Virus record (IMG/VR): IMGVR_UViG_3300010396_000009
Location: 1-64,000 of that record
Length of the DNA stretch: 64,000 nt
Origin: a virus
Reading direction: 5' to 3' (one strand)
Shown here: one piece after another, positions 50,869-60,751 of the stretch
Numbering within the stretch: position 1 is the first letter of the stretch
How the letters are laid out: each line of letters opens with the position of its first letter
Made by a program: the position numbers and the translations under genes
Notes under the pieces: generated by a model
The model's database searches: none
Told to the model about the DNA's origin: nothing
The model's input: the letters and a program-made list of their open reading frames with translations, nothing else

Positions 50869-51252
50869 TCAGCTCTGCTCACCTTCAGTAGCAGTCATCC
50901 TATTGCTTAGGTTATGCTGCTTCTCCCTGAGGTTCTTGATCTCGGCGTCGTTGCTGTTGATCCTGGTCTCATGAACAGCCAAGTGCTCAGCGTGCTCATT
51001 GACCCGGTCGTTCAGGGTGCTCACGGTATTGGCCAAGGTAGCCACACTGCTCATCGCAGTCACCAGCTCAGCTGGCTTGGTGGTCTCAAGTCTCCTGATC
51101 CTCCATGAGAGACTCTTGAGTCGTATGTGCGTGATCTTTGTGCTGCTCCACATCTTGGCCATCCAGATGGCGAGCGGTATAGCAAAGGCGGAGCCTATTG
51201 TCACCATTAATCCCGCGAGCGTTAGCCACTCCGTTAGCCCTATCGCGCCCAT
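50869..51252 (-). CDS. Membrane-anchored coiled-coil protein, possibly lysis-related
   Basis: 127 residues. One N-terminal membrane helix (WLTLAGLMVTIGSAFAIPLAIWM) and a long coiled coil (about 60-127, HETRINSNDAEIKNLREKQ). That layout is like an inner-membrane spanin or a holin-associated protein, but no partner outer spanin is seen. It is the gene next to the portal gene. Confidence 0.55.
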   Translation of the reverse strand: MGAIGLTEWLTLAGLMVTIGSAFAIPLAIWMAKMWSSTKITHIRLKSLSWRIRRLETTKPAELVTAMSSVATLANTVSTLNDRVNEHAEHLAVHETRINSNDAEIKNLREKQHNLSNRMTATEGEQS

Positions 51253-51266
51253 CTATGATGCTCCTA

Positions 51267-52664
51267 TTATATCGAGTTAATACTAGCATGCCCGTTTCTC
51301 TCAGCTCCGTTTCTCTTGGCCATGAGATATCGTTGCTTGCGACTGAGGCTAGCTCGCATGACGGCCTGACCAGGCTGTTTCTGGATGCCCTTCACCTCAG
51401 GCGCGCCGAGCTGCTCTCGAATAGCAGCCCAGTCTAGGTGAGCCTGCTCTTGAGCCTGCCCAGCCTCTGTTCCCCAGTGCTTCTCATAGAGTCCCTTGAT
51501 GAACGCTCGCTTCTCATCGACGAGCGGCGAAGCCGTGACCTTGACCTTGTCCACGTATCGAGGACCGTAATTCAGCTCAAGAAGAACATTGACCACCTGG
51601 CTATTCAGCAGGGCCATGATCTCCCTGTGAGTCATCTCCAGGTTATCGACCACGAAGTCAGCGTGTGCTTCGGCCTCTGCCTTGGTGCCGAATTGACCCT
51701 CCTGAATAGCTCGCTCAGGAAAGCCAAAGCCGCGGGCCTTTAGCACATCATGATACTTAAGGCGCTCGACGAAAGCGCCCTGCTGAGTCTGCGGTGATTG
51801 GAGCTCAACTCGCCATGCCGCGTTAGCTGGGTTGAAGTTATTCATATCATCCACCTGACCAAGGATAGAGCTCGGCACGGCGACCATGCCAGATGACTGC
51901 AGCGACTTGAGAATATTCGCCGCGATCACAGCATTATCTGTCTCACCAGTGACCGCTCCGGTGACGGGATCTTTCTGTATAGAGGTCCCCATTGGGTAAT
52001 AGACGATCCAGTGTGACCCTGCGATCTTGACGTCAAATCTCCTGGCCCCGTCATCGCACTCGAGCCAAGAGTCATAGGGTCTCTCGCACCTGCGCAAGAG
52101 CGGCTCGCTGTACCAGTTCGTGCCCTCAGCATCACGGTATAAGCAGGCGAAGTCGCCCCTGTACAGATAGACCGGGTTTGGGTTCAACACATTGTGAATT
52201 GCGCTGTTTCGCACGCCGACCATATTGCCATGATAGTCGACGAGAATAGTCGTAAGATCCTGAAGCAGTCCCTTAAATTTCTTCACGTAGAACATACCAG
52301 TGTCTTCGTGCTGCTCCTTCACTACTTCATACGGCTGCCAGCCGAAGTCCAGAAATCCTCGCAGAGCGTCGCGCAGAAACTGAATTCGAAAAGGGACAGT
52401 CGATTGCTTGATGCAGAGCTCGGCATCCTTGAACTCCTCATGCTCGCACTCGACTGTCCACTCGGAGCCAAGCAAGGCAGCCTGATATATGTCGCGAAGC
52501 AGTCCCAGCGTTGGATCGCGGCGCATGAGACGCACTTTGCGAAACCACTGAGAGGTGACTACCGGGTTGAGGGCCAGCACACCAGGTGGGACAAACCCAT
52601 CGGGACCAGCGCCGACGAGAATCTGGGCTACGGTCCTGGCTTGCTTTGGTTCTTTGTCAGCCAC
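51267..52664 (-). CDS. Portal protein (Mu gp29-like, DUF935)
   Basis: 465 residues. Typical portal-family pattern with DPTLGLLRDIYQAALLGSEW, LDFGWQPYEVV, and C-terminal FPERAIQEGQFGTKAEAEAHADF, as in Mu-like portals. The portal ring is the DNA entry gate and head-tail connector. Placed immediately after the terminase and the 52664-54034 protein. Confidence 0.85.
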   Translation of the reverse strand: MADKEPKQARTVAQILVGAGPDGFVPPGVLALNPVVTSQWFRKVRLMRRDPTLGLLRDIYQAALLGSEWTVECEHEEFKDAELCIKQSTVPFRIQFLRDALRGFLDFGWQPYEVVKEQHEDTGMFYVKKFKGLLQDLTTILVDYHGNMVGVRNSAIHNVLNPNPVYLYRGDFACLYRDAEGTNWYSEPLLRRCERPYDSWLECDDGARRFDVKIAGSHWIVYYPMGTSIQKDPVTGAVTGETDNAVIAANILKSLQSSGMVAVPSSILGQVDDMNNFNPANAAWRVELQSPQTQQGAFVERLKYHDVLKARGFGFPERAIQEGQFGTKAEAEAHADFVVDNLEMTHREIMALLNSQVVNVLLELNYGPRYVDKVKVTASPLVDEKRAFIKGLYEKHWGTEAGQAQEQAHLDWAAIREQLGAPEVKGIQKQPGQAVMRASLSRKQRYLMAKRNGAERNGHASINSI

Positions 52665-54034
52665 TAGTCACCCTTGATCTCATGACCCTGGTTAAACGTC
52701 GCCGTTCCCACCTCGTGGGCGCCCCACTCCTGAGCTGCCCAGTGCTTGATCAGCTGCATCGTGTGCTCATCGCTGCACCGCACCGCTATGACGACCTTCG
52801 GCACGTCGAGGATCTTTCGAACGGCGACCTGAAGATCAACTCCGCCACGAGCAAATCTCTTCACGTCGCGAGAGAATTTCATACCGCGCTTCTCTGGGAG
52901 CGTGAACACGGCATTAAGGCCCATCGCCTCTCTTTGATGAGGTTTCACACGAGCGGTAGGCTCTAAAGGAGACATGTCACCTCTTGAGTTGAGCGCCCTG
53001 GCCTTGCTGCGCTTGGCGACGCCGTCGATAGAGTGCAGAACGGAGACATTATCGGTCTCGACGTTCACGAGCACCCACTGTCGCCTATCCTCTGGGTCTG
53101 GATTTGGATAGCGCTGAAGCTGCACCACCAGTTTGATGTCAGGGAAACCGTACTTCAGGTCCATTATCGAGTCGCGCATCTCGGCCGCATTGCCGGCGGG
53201 GACCACGTAGTGGGCCCTCGGAAGAACCTGGCGCTGGTGCTTGGCTGCACGAGCCTTGGCGAACCTATCCTTGGGCTCACCAGCTAGTGCTACTGAGCCC
53301 GGCAAGCTTTTTTTTCGCGCTGCTTTTGAGTCTTGAGAACCAAGAACGACGTTATCAACTAGGCTCAGCGAGAAGCTCGCGAATCGCCCTTGAGCGTCCC
53401 TCTCGTACTGCCGCTGGGAGACGTGGGTCTTCCCTTGGCGGTCGAGCGCCTCGTATCTCGTGCGAACCCCTGCATGATGATGCCAAAGCCTCTTGTGCTT
53501 TGCCGCGATTGCCTTGGTCCCCGGAAAAGTGCTCTTCTTGAACTTCTCGTAGCCAGAGCGGTGAACGTCCTCGTGCGTCTTGTGATGCTTAATGATATCC
53601 TTCACCGAGATCATGTTGTTCTCGGAGATCGGTGGAAGGTCGTTGTCTCGCCGCACCTGATTGCCGTATCCTCTGCTAAGATCGCTCTTTGTCCTCTTGA
53701 AGAGCCTGCCGCTCACCAGGTCCTTGGTGTACTGGATAGGGTGCATGACGGCCTGCTTCGTGTTCTTGATCGTCGCGGATACGAGCGGAGACACATCGCA
53801 CGCTACACCCTCCATGGAGAGCGCGTAGAGCTGCTTCCTGGTCAGTGGGCGACCCTGCTCAGCGAGCGAAAGGTAATACGAGGCGGCTCGGCTGATCGGC
53901 TTTCGTCGGCGACCTTTTCGCTTTACCTTGTAGGGCAATTTTTTCCCCTTCGGAGTCTTTTTCTCGAACTCGTGGGCGATCTCGGGATGATGAATGTGCA
54001 TGTAGGCTCGCTGCGCCTGAGATACAAAAGGCAT
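52664..54034 (-). CDS. Terminase-adjacent head protein
   Basis: About 456 residues from the ATG at 54034, which overlaps the terminase stop in TAATG. It begins MPFVSQAQRAYMHIHHPEIA, a motif known from small phage proteins of unknown function. Basic, Arg/Lys-rich; His-rich HHAGVR in the middle. Role unknown, maybe internal head or head-maturation protein. Confidence 0.65.
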   Translation of the reverse strand: MPFVSQAQRAYMHIHHPEIAHEFEKKTPKGKKLPYKVKRKGRRRKPISRAASYYLSLAEQGRPLTRKQLYALSMEGVACDVSPLVSATIKNTKQAVMHPIQYTKDLVSGRLFKRTKSDLSRGYGNQVRRDNDLPPISENNMISVKDIIKHHKTHEDVHRSGYEKFKKSTFPGTKAIAAKHKRLWHHHAGVRTRYEALDRQGKTHVSQRQYERDAQGRFASFSLSLVDNVVLGSQDSKAARKKSLPGSVALAGEPKDRFAKARAAKHQRQVLPRAHYVVPAGNAAEMRDSIMDLKYGFPDIKLVVQLQRYPNPDPEDRRQWVLVNVETDNVSVLHSIDGVAKRSKARALNSRGDMSPLEPTARVKPHQREAMGLNAVFTLPEKRGMKFSRDVKRFARGGVDLQVAVRKILDVPKVVIAVRCSDEHTMQLIKHWAAQEWGAHEVGTATFNQGHEIKGD

Positions 54035-55344
54035 TATGCCGCTCCCACCAAAACACTCGGAACCACGTCGCTCGTAGGAACAACTGGCCACACTCGATGA
54101 ATAATATACCCAAGGGCGTCAGTGATGTGACCAATGTCATCATGATCATCGACGTCGCGACTGCCGGGCTCATATGCCCTGGTCACCAGATCATGAAGCA
54201 GCCATTTGCACCGGGGATCAACGAAGACTCGTCGCTCTCCCAGGGCGTTGCAGAAGGACGCATTGCATGCCGAGAACCGCTCATGAATCGCGGGGTTCTT
54301 CGCAGGATAGAAGATCTTCTTTCTAAGGAAACGCTGATCATTCTGGATATGTGCATAGTCGCTCTGAACAGCGCTAGTCTTCCTGGCCTTGGATGACGCA
54401 TCGCCGAAGAAGATCCAGCCTGATTGGTGCACACTTGGCCTATTATAGCGCTTATCTAATTCATTTAACGCAGCCGGCGTGTTAGTGTTGCGAATCCAGA
54501 TCTCGTCGATGACATTGAGCTTCGGCCTAGACGTCGTGTGCTGCTGGCAGATGACCCACGCCATAGGGTCTACGTTGAAGTCAGATCCGATGATCAGTGG
54601 CTTACTTGGGTCATACTTTGCTGATTCTATGTTAAGCTTCTCATCGAACGCGTAGAACACCAGCCCAGATGTTCCCTGCCAGATGGCCCCGAACTGCTCG
54701 TCAAAATCCTTCTGATCAAGACTTCTGGCGGCGTCAGCTATTTCCTCCTCGCTCAGGATGTCAGCGCTTGGCCAGGTATAGCTCTCGTATCTCGGGCCAA
54801 GCTTTCCAGAACCGTAGTCCTCCCAGCACTTCTTGAACTCGGAGGCACCTGGTCCAAACCGCTTGGGAACACCGATACGCCAACACCAGCCAGTTTTATG
54901 AGATAACGTCGGGCGAACCGAGCGATCGAACGAGCCGGGCCATTGATCGCACGATTCATCGATGACCCCGCCGTCCCACTGAACGCCCTCGATTCTAGCC
55001 GGCTCATTCATGCCGACGAGGAAGAGCTTAGATCCGAAGCGAGTCTTGATCGTCAGATCACTCTCGCGTATGTCATCAGGCGAGGCTATCCACTCCTTTG
55101 GAATCAGGGCCTTGATCTTCTCCCAGGCGACTAATTTAGCCTGCGCCCTAGTGGGATACGCCAGGAAATAGATCGGATCAGGCCAGGGCTTCTTAACCGG
55201 GAGAAACCTTACCAGTCGTCGCCTAGATAGCTCCGTCTTGCCAGAGCCTCGGCCGCAAGCCAGCGCGACGAAGCGCGCCTTGGTGCGCCACACCCTAGTC
55301 TGAGCCGGGTGATAGCGAAGCGGAAACCAAGCCGGGGTGAGCAT
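54034..55344 (-). CDS. Terminase large subunit
   Basis: 436 residues. ATPase: Walker A GRGSGKTEL (near residue 32), Walker B VIDESC with catalytic Glu. Nuclease: IIGSDFNVDPMAW, GDASSKAR and DDIGHITDALGY offer the metal-binding Asp residues of the RNase-H-like domain. Motor for DNA packaging. Overlaps its upstream neighbour by one base. Confidence 0.93.
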   Translation of the reverse strand: MLTPAWFPLRYHPAQTRVWRTKARFVALACGRGSGKTELSRRRLVRFLPVKKPWPDPIYFLAYPTRAQAKLVAWEKIKALIPKEWIASPDDIRESDLTIKTRFGSKLFLVGMNEPARIEGVQWDGGVIDESCDQWPGSFDRSVRPTLSHKTGWCWRIGVPKRFGPGASEFKKCWEDYGSGKLGPRYESYTWPSADILSEEEIADAARSLDQKDFDEQFGAIWQGTSGLVFYAFDEKLNIESAKYDPSKPLIIGSDFNVDPMAWVICQQHTTSRPKLNVIDEIWIRNTNTPAALNELDKRYNRPSVHQSGWIFFGDASSKARKTSAVQSDYAHIQNDQRFLRKKIFYPAKNPAIHERFSACNASFCNALGERRVFVDPRCKWLLHDLVTRAYEPGSRDVDDHDDIGHITDALGYIIHRVWPVVPTSDVVPSVLVGAA

Positions 55345-55805
55345 TACTTCGCCTTAAGTTGCTCTCTTAAGGCTTTGTACCGCTTCATCCGTTCAGGTCG
55401 CACAGGGTGCAGTGACTGCAGATCCTGGATCGCCAAGGCGACCTCGCGACCAACGCCTCGCCCGGGATCAAGCATCAGGTCATGGCTCATCTTGATGAGG
55501 TCCTTGACCACGTGAACTCCCTCGGTCGGAGCGAACATCTCACCGAAGAAAGAGTCAAAGATGAGCTGCTGAAACTGCAGGACCTTTTCCCTGCGCCCGG
55601 TCACGGCGATCTTGCAGTCGGCGTAAAGCTTCGCATCCAGGCCGTGCTCCTTGGCTAGTTTGAGCGCCGGCTCGATGTTGTCCCGCTGATTCACGGAGAT
55701 GATCTTCGTGAACTGATCATCGGCGCTGTCCATGGCCAGGGAGAAGTCCCGGCGCACCTGACCACGGCGAAGCATTCGATTAGCTGCTTTGAGCATGGGA
55801 TTCAT
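55344..55805 (-). CDS. Unknown terminase-adjacent protein
   Basis: 153 residues, helical and basic-rich (KMSHDLMLDPGRGVGREV). No family recognised. The 3' end of the gene overlaps the start of terminase by 1 nt and its 5' end overlaps the large gene by 26 nt. Confidence 0.62.
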   Translation of the reverse strand: MNPMLKAANRMLRRGQVRRDFSLAMDSADDQFTKIISVNQRDNIEPALKLAKEHGLDAKLYADCKIAVTGRREKVLQFQQLIFDSFFGEMFAPTEGVHVVKDLIKMSHDLMLDPGRGVGREVALAIQDLQSLHPVRPERMKRYKALREQLKAK

Positions 55806-58800
55806 TCTGAAGCACCTTTACGTTAATGGCGTTATTCTGCTCAGCGATTTTCTTTACCAATTCGGGATCGCTGGTAAGCACCAGGACCCGGTCGTTGTCC
55901 TTCTTCTGACCCTTGATTCCGTTCTCCCTGAGCTCCGTCAAGAATTTACCCAGAAGGTATGCGTTGGCCGCGAACGCTACGACCATGTAGGTCAGATGGG
56001 CGGCTCCCTTGACTGCTGCAGGGAAAGCTAGCTCATGCGAAGCAGCTGCCTCCTTGACCAATTTTTTAACTCTCGCGGTCCTGGCTCGTCGCTTGGCGAT
56101 CTTCTCAATTTTCTCTGGTGAGCCCTGCGCCACGACCTCGCCGTTAGGCTTTACTTTTGCCAAGATTCCGCTGGAGATCAGGTCAGCCGCGACCGTAGTC
56201 GCCACGTACGGCCCCACATCCTTGATAAGCCACCAGCCGACACCCTTCAGGAACGGCAGGGCTGCGATGGCGGGGAAGGCCATTTCTTTGCCCTTCTTTT
56301 TCTTCATCTCCTTGATTTTGCCATGGAGCGGCTTCTCGAGGTTAGTCACCGGGGGTTTCTTCTTGGGTTTCTGGACAGGGACTCCGCCGTTTGACACCAC
56401 AGCTGCTCGCTGCTGAGCCTTCGGCATTACCTTTGAGGCGGGCTTAGGCGCAGGTTTAGGCGCAGCGATAGGGGCCGGCGCAGCTCGCCTCACAGGCCGC
56501 TTCTTTGTAACTCCGCTCTTAAGAATCTTGCCTCGAAAAGCCGCGACGACGGCGTCTAATAAGCGCATCAGGGCGGCTCTCACCACCACGTGCACCCTGC
56601 CGTAGCCATCGGCGAACGAGTCAAAGATCCCGGCCTTGGCGAGCCATCGCATGGCCGCGGTCGCCCCGACGATACCGCCAAAGTCAATGATCAGCTCATG
56701 AAACACGTCGCCAATCGGTTTCTCGTGGAAGTTAGGATCAGTGCGCCGCGGGATCGGACCGGTTTCTTCATGTGGCGTGAACGCGCTGGGTTGCACCCCT
56801 GGACCAGCGCCGGGCGCCTGGTGCTTAGATCCAAATGTTCCAGTGGCCGTCGGATGCCTGGTGATAATTCCGCCGGCGGCAAATTCATTGACGGCAGGCT
56901 CGATGTCAGAGCCCTTGACACCCAGCACGACGATCTTCTTACCCTTCATGTACAGGTTCTGGAGCGGCTTGAAGTGATACTTGTTCACCAGCTGCTGGTA
57001 CGCCGCCTTGGCCGAGGCGACGCTCTTGCAGTCAAACTCCCAATTCATCGGGGACTCTTCGGCCATGAATGAGGCGGCCTTGACCTGGCCGCTGTGCTCG
57101 TCAATGATCTCCTTGACCTGATTCTCCTTGCTCGGGTCAGTGGTCTGGGCGAAGATCTTGTTGCCGATCACCTTCGCCTGGACACCCAGCTTCTTGATCA
57201 GCTGATACGCCCCGACTGCCAGAGCCCCGGTGGCGAACGTGGCGGTGATCGCCAAGAGCGCCTCACCCTTGGTCCTGGGGATGAAGCCCTTCACACCCTG
57301 CCGGGATGCCTCCTTGACAGCGCCCGGCAGGGCGCGGGCTATTCTCCCGACCTTGCCGGGCATAGAGCCTACTGTTTCTTTTGCATGCTTGGCTCCCTTG
57401 CCAAGCTTTTGCAGCTTGACCCTGGTCTCGTGCGGCAGCATGTCATGCACCATACTAGAGGGCAGGAACTCGGTGCCCGGAAGCACCATTCGCACCCCGG
57501 CCTCGAATTTTCTGTCCATCTCCTTAAAGATTCGCCCCATGATCGCGTCCGTTTTCTCTGTGGCCTTGCACAGGATGCTCTTTTCGCCGTTGCGACGAGC
57601 GGCGAGTCCCTTCGATCTGAGATAGGCGAGGCCAGCGGCGACCGCGAGCGAATTGGCGAAGACAAACTCGACCACTTCTGCCGGACCAAGACCCATCGCA
57701 TATGACATCGCCACGTCCACCCTGGCCCCGCATCGCTGAGCGTAGCGACGCACAGCCTCCTGTCCTCGGTCGCCGTAGGCCCGAATCTTGATCTTTCGCT
57801 TCTGCATGCCGCGACCGAGCGAGGAGAGGATCTCGCAGCCGAAGCCGCGCAATTTTTGAGCGAGCCACCCAACGTACTTCGGACTCACGGACGAGAGCAC
57901 GAATTCGTAAGCCCGACCCATGTCCATCTGGAACGACGCCGCGACCTGAGATGAATTAGTCGGCTCCATCTTGCCGCCATACTTTTTGGTGATCTCCTTC
58001 ACCTCGGTCTTCTTGTCGCCGCGAAGCTTCTTCACCAAGACATAGGCGCCGTACGCGGCAGCCGAGATACCAGCGGCTGTCAGGGCAACAAGGGCTGCAG
58101 ACGCCGCAGCATTGGCACCGAACTTTAGAAGCATGGAGCCGATCGCCATATCAGCGGCGTCTTGGCCGGACTTAAATGCCTTTGCTCTTGTGTTCTCGTG
58201 AGCGAACTTCATCACACCGACCTGGCCGAAGTCGGGCGGGATCGGCGAGCCCTTGAACTCCTGCACGCACTTGTTGATAACTCGGCGCTCTCCAGTAGCG
58301 GTGAGCTTATGTGAGTGAGGAAACGGTCGCTTCACCTTGACACCGTTCTTGCGGAGCCACAGAGACGCCTCGTCTGCCAGGTCCTCGCCCTCAAAGTAGA
58401 GCTGCATTGCCTCTACGCCGCTGTTCCGATCCTTGGCGCCGGGCTCTGTGGGTTCACTTGAGTTTGGCCTGTACGCACTCTGCTGCTGGGCTGGCATCTG
58501 CATAGGAGGAATCACCACTCCGTTTCCGTTCACCCCTGAGGGATAATTGCGTCGCATCATCTGCTTCTCATCATAAAGCGCCATCATTGCGTCAACCATG
58601 CTCATCCCCCTCATCCCGCCGTAGTTAAATGGTCGGCCGACATCGCGCATCTCATGGATCTTCTTGCTCGGCCGAAAATGCACATAGAAAGTCTCGGGCT
58701 TGAAGACGTCGTCCTTGGTCCTGGGATTCTTCTTCCACGCAGATTTTCTTCTGCGCATCTCAAAGATGCCGAAGTTCCGGAGCTCAACTCGCTGACCGTT

Positions 58801-59979
58801 TAATAGCGCCAGCGCGATCTTATCAAGGACAGCAGAGACAACTGGCCTTGTGCGCGCCTGTGCAAAGCCGAGCTCTTCAGAGATAGCAAGGTACAAAGCG
58901 CGCTTAGTCAAGGTCGAGCCAGCGACGGAAACGTCGAAGTCCATGCTAATCGGCGTAAGCGATGCAGCGTACCTCAAGCCAGGTGGTTCAACGACCTTAT
59001 AGTGAATAATGCCCATCTTATGAAGCTCTTGCATCACCTTGTCATGAATGAGAAGATGCACCACGGAGGGACTAGCATGCGGATCTTTTTTCCACATCTC
59101 AGTCGCTATTGGCTTCAGATGTTTCTTGTACAGCTTTGTTATCAGCTTAGCGATTTTCTCTGAATCTTGAGGATAGTTAGGTCCAGGTTTGGCCAGGTGA
59201 GAGACACCCTTATGATTAACTGCCTCGATCGACCTAACTCCGGGCCAGCCGACGAAAACTTGAATATCCTGGGTGCTGAATGTGCCGCCGGCTCTCTTAG
59301 AGTTACTGGGGTGATTATGAATTATCGCGTACTTATTCTTCTTGTCTATGGCGCCAGGAACACTTAAGTGTACGCGTCCCTTGCTGCCGTCGAACCTATG
59401 AATCACGTCTCCCTCATGATTCACTATGACCGAGTGTTCCTTTTCGCTTTTCTTGCCCTTTCTGAGCACGCTTTGCCTAGCTTTGTTTGCACCCTCAGTA
59501 AAGTGATTCTTGAATCCACTAATAGAGTGCTCAAATGCGAACGCCGGCCACTGTCCAGTCATGTTCCCGGTCATGTCTCTTCGCCTGTCGGGAAACCTCA
59601 TATTTCTCTTATAGGCTCTCTTGCGAGCCTGGATCGCCGGGTCAGGGTTCTCGATGGGGCTTATGGCGCTCCCAGTGCAGCAGGGTTCGCCAGTGTTCTG
59701 CACAGTCGAGTCTATAACATGCGTCACCTTCCCCTTATACGCCTTAACAGCCTGGCGAAGAAATGAGATAAAGGTCTCATGCGAGTGCATGTATCGCGGG
59801 GCACCTTCAGAACGATCCGGCATACGAATGTGAAGCTCGAGCTCGCGCTCAGAGACCCTGTCCATTTTCAGGGGAGCCGTACCAGCGATCTTAGCCTGCA
59901 TCCAGTCGATGAACTGCTTAAGAGCGCCCGGTGACCTGAATATCATGGTCAGGTGAATCGGCAGCTCGTGAGTCTTCAT
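55780..59979 (-). CDS. Large multidomain virion or ejected protein with JAMM-like and HU-like domains
   Basis: 1399 residues. N-terminal region, then a JAMM/MPN-like segment (about 181-262) with IIHNHPSNSKRAGGTFSTQDI, giving HxHP and S/D ligands. An HU/IHF-type domain at about 352-445: LTKRALYLAISEELGF, RVELRNFGIFEMRRRKSAW, NPRTKDDVF, FRPSKKIHEM. A further long part alternates hydrophobic membrane-like helices (about 622-650, 767-785, 905-928) with small alpha/beta units that look duplicated, and a Pro/Ala/Lys-rich linker. It resembles polyvalent phage proteins that are ejected with DNA. Functions of the rest are unknown. Confidence 0.75.
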   Translation of the reverse strand: MKTHELPIHLTMIFRSPGALKQFIDWMQAKIAGTAPLKMDRVSERELELHIRMPDRSEGAPRYMHSHETFISFLRQAVKAYKGKVTHVIDSTVQNTGEPCCTGSAISPIENPDPAIQARKRAYKRNMRFPDRRRDMTGNMTGQWPAFAFEHSISGFKNHFTEGANKARQSVLRKGKKSEKEHSVIVNHEGDVIHRFDGSKGRVHLSVPGAIDKKNKYAIIHNHPSNSKRAGGTFSTQDIQVFVGWPGVRSIEAVNHKGVSHLAKPGPNYPQDSEKIAKLITKLYKKHLKPIATEMWKKDPHASPSVVHLLIHDKVMQELHKMGIIHYKVVEPPGLRYAASLTPISMDFDVSVAGSTLTKRALYLAISEELGFAQARTRPVVSAVLDKIALALLNGQRVELRNFGIFEMRRRKSAWKKNPRTKDDVFKPETFYVHFRPSKKIHEMRDVGRPFNYGGMRGMSMVDAMMALYDEKQMMRRNYPSGVNGNGVVIPPMQMPAQQQSAYRPNSSEPTEPGAKDRNSGVEAMQLYFEGEDLADEASLWLRKNGVKVKRPFPHSHKLTATGERRVINKCVQEFKGSPIPPDFGQVGVMKFAHENTRAKAFKSGQDAADMAIGSMLLKFGANAAASAALVALTAAGISAAAYGAYVLVKKLRGDKKTEVKEITKKYGGKMEPTNSSQVAASFQMDMGRAYEFVLSSVSPKYVGWLAQKLRGFGCEILSSLGRGMQKRKIKIRAYGDRGQEAVRRYAQRCGARVDVAMSYAMGLGPAEVVEFVFANSLAVAAGLAYLRSKGLAARRNGEKSILCKATEKTDAIMGRIFKEMDRKFEAGVRMVLPGTEFLPSSMVHDMLPHETRVKLQKLGKGAKHAKETVGSMPGKVGRIARALPGAVKEASRQGVKGFIPRTKGEALLAITATFATGALAVGAYQLIKKLGVQAKVIGNKIFAQTTDPSKENQVKEIIDEHSGQVKAASFMAEESPMNWEFDCKSVASAKAAYQQLVNKYHFKPLQNLYMKGKKIVVLGVKGSDIEPAVNEFAAGGIITRHPTATGTFGSKHQAPGAGPGVQPSAFTPHEETGPIPRRTDPNFHEKPIGDVFHELIIDFGGIVGATAAMRWLAKAGIFDSFADGYGRVHVVVRAALMRLLDAVVAAFRGKILKSGVTKKRPVRRAAPAPIAAPKPAPKPASKVMPKAQQRAAVVSNGGVPVQKPKKKPPVTNLEKPLHGKIKEMKKKKGKEMAFPAIAALPFLKGVGWWLIKDVGPYVATTVAADLISSGILAKVKPNGEVVAQGSPEKIEKIAKRRARTARVKKLVKEAAASHELAFPAAVKGAAHLTYMVVAFAANAYLLGKFLTELRENGIKGQKKDNDRVLVLTSDPELVKKIAEQNNAINVKVLQNESHAQSS

Positions 59980-60000
59980 AAGTGGAATATACCTAAGTGA

Positions 60001-60039
60001 CAGAGACTAGTGAACGCCTAAGCAATTCACTAGTCTCTG
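60001..60039. other. 14-bp perfect inverted repeat upstream of the large gene
   Basis: CAGAGACTAGTGAA (60001-60014) pairs exactly with 60026-60039 around an 11-nt loop. It stands 21 nt before the ATG of the 1399-residue gene, on the minus strand. No T-tract. It may be an operator, terminator or RNA processing site. Confidence 0.6.
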
Positions 60040-60083
60040 GAACTCAGCCGGTGTTAGCTCATGTACAAAGAGCCGCGGCTCAA

Positions 60084-60431
60084 TTACTTTGCTCTAGACA
60101 AGAGGTCAGGGAATTTTATCGACCTTCGCTTCACCCTCCCGGCATCGTGAGTCAAGTGTATAAAATAGCCTCTCGGCGGATCAGAGGGCCGAGGCCTGGT
60201 GGCCCTTCCATGAATTACCGCTTTGGTTCTTTCACCGGGCGCCCATCCTACCAGCAGATGAGAACTAGTGACCTGGATGATTAGGTCGCTACCCAGCGAG
60301 GGATTTACTGTTTTACCGGCTCTCGCCTTTACCGGTCGGGCAACGTCTGTTCCTAACTCTGCGCTAGCACCATCCTTACCTTGCACGCGGCTGTGTTGCT
60401 CCTTCCGTAAATCGCGACGCTGGGAGCCCAC
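60084..60431 (-). CDS. Doubtful small gene
   Basis: 115 residues from a GTG at 60431, overlapping the 60353 gene by 79 nt. The segment after about residue 40 (LIIQVTSSHLLVGWAPGERT...GYFIHLTHDAGRVKRR) reads like a real beta-rich basic protein, but no good start or ribosome site is visible. The region 59980-60352 holds nothing else besides the 14-bp repeat. Confidence 0.3.
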   Translation of the reverse strand: MGSQRRDLRKEQHSRVQGKDGASAELGTDVARPVKARAGKTVNPSLGSDLIIQVTSSHLLVGWAPGERTKAVIHGRATRPRPSDPPRGYFIHLTHDAGRVKRRSIKFPDLLSRAK

Positions 60432-60751
60432 GGAAACAGCGCAGGGAGCCCGGCATTGCCGTTGCTTCCCGGATAGAGCCGGGCAAACGGGTAAAAAGTC
60501 GCCGAGACAACTAATCCAAGGTCACAGTAGTTCGCCTGGTCCAAGTTCTGGAACTTGACCATCCCCTCCTGACCGCTCGTCACGGCGCCGATCGGAATCA
60601 GAGTTCCGCCGGACGTCGTGGGAATAGAGACGATGTCCGGGTGCGACACAGGACCGTTCGCCTGATTGGCCTGCATCGACGTGGGCCAGGACTCGATCAG
60701 AGGCGGATTGTTGATCTGCAGGTTCGCTGTTATCGTAAGCTCGTTGGCCAC
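60353..60751 (-). CDS. Unknown small virion-region protein
   Basis: 132 residues, beta-rich, with Thr/Ser/Gly-rich segments (IPTTSGGTLIPIGAVTSG). No family recognised; could be a head-fibre or decoration protein. Stop-start spacing of zero to the next gene. Confidence 0.62.
   Translation of the reverse strand: MANELTITANLQINNPPLIESWPTSMQANQANGPVSHPDIVSIPTTSGGTLIPIGAVTSGQEGMVKFQNLDQANYCDLGLVVSATFYPFARLYPGSNGNAGLPALFPWAPSVAIYGRSNTAACKVRMVLAQS

Noticed and set aside
51266-51271. Minus-strand TATAAT near the portal stop
   Set aside because: No TGTACA-like -35 box 17 nt upstream, and it falls inside the end of the portal coding sequence.
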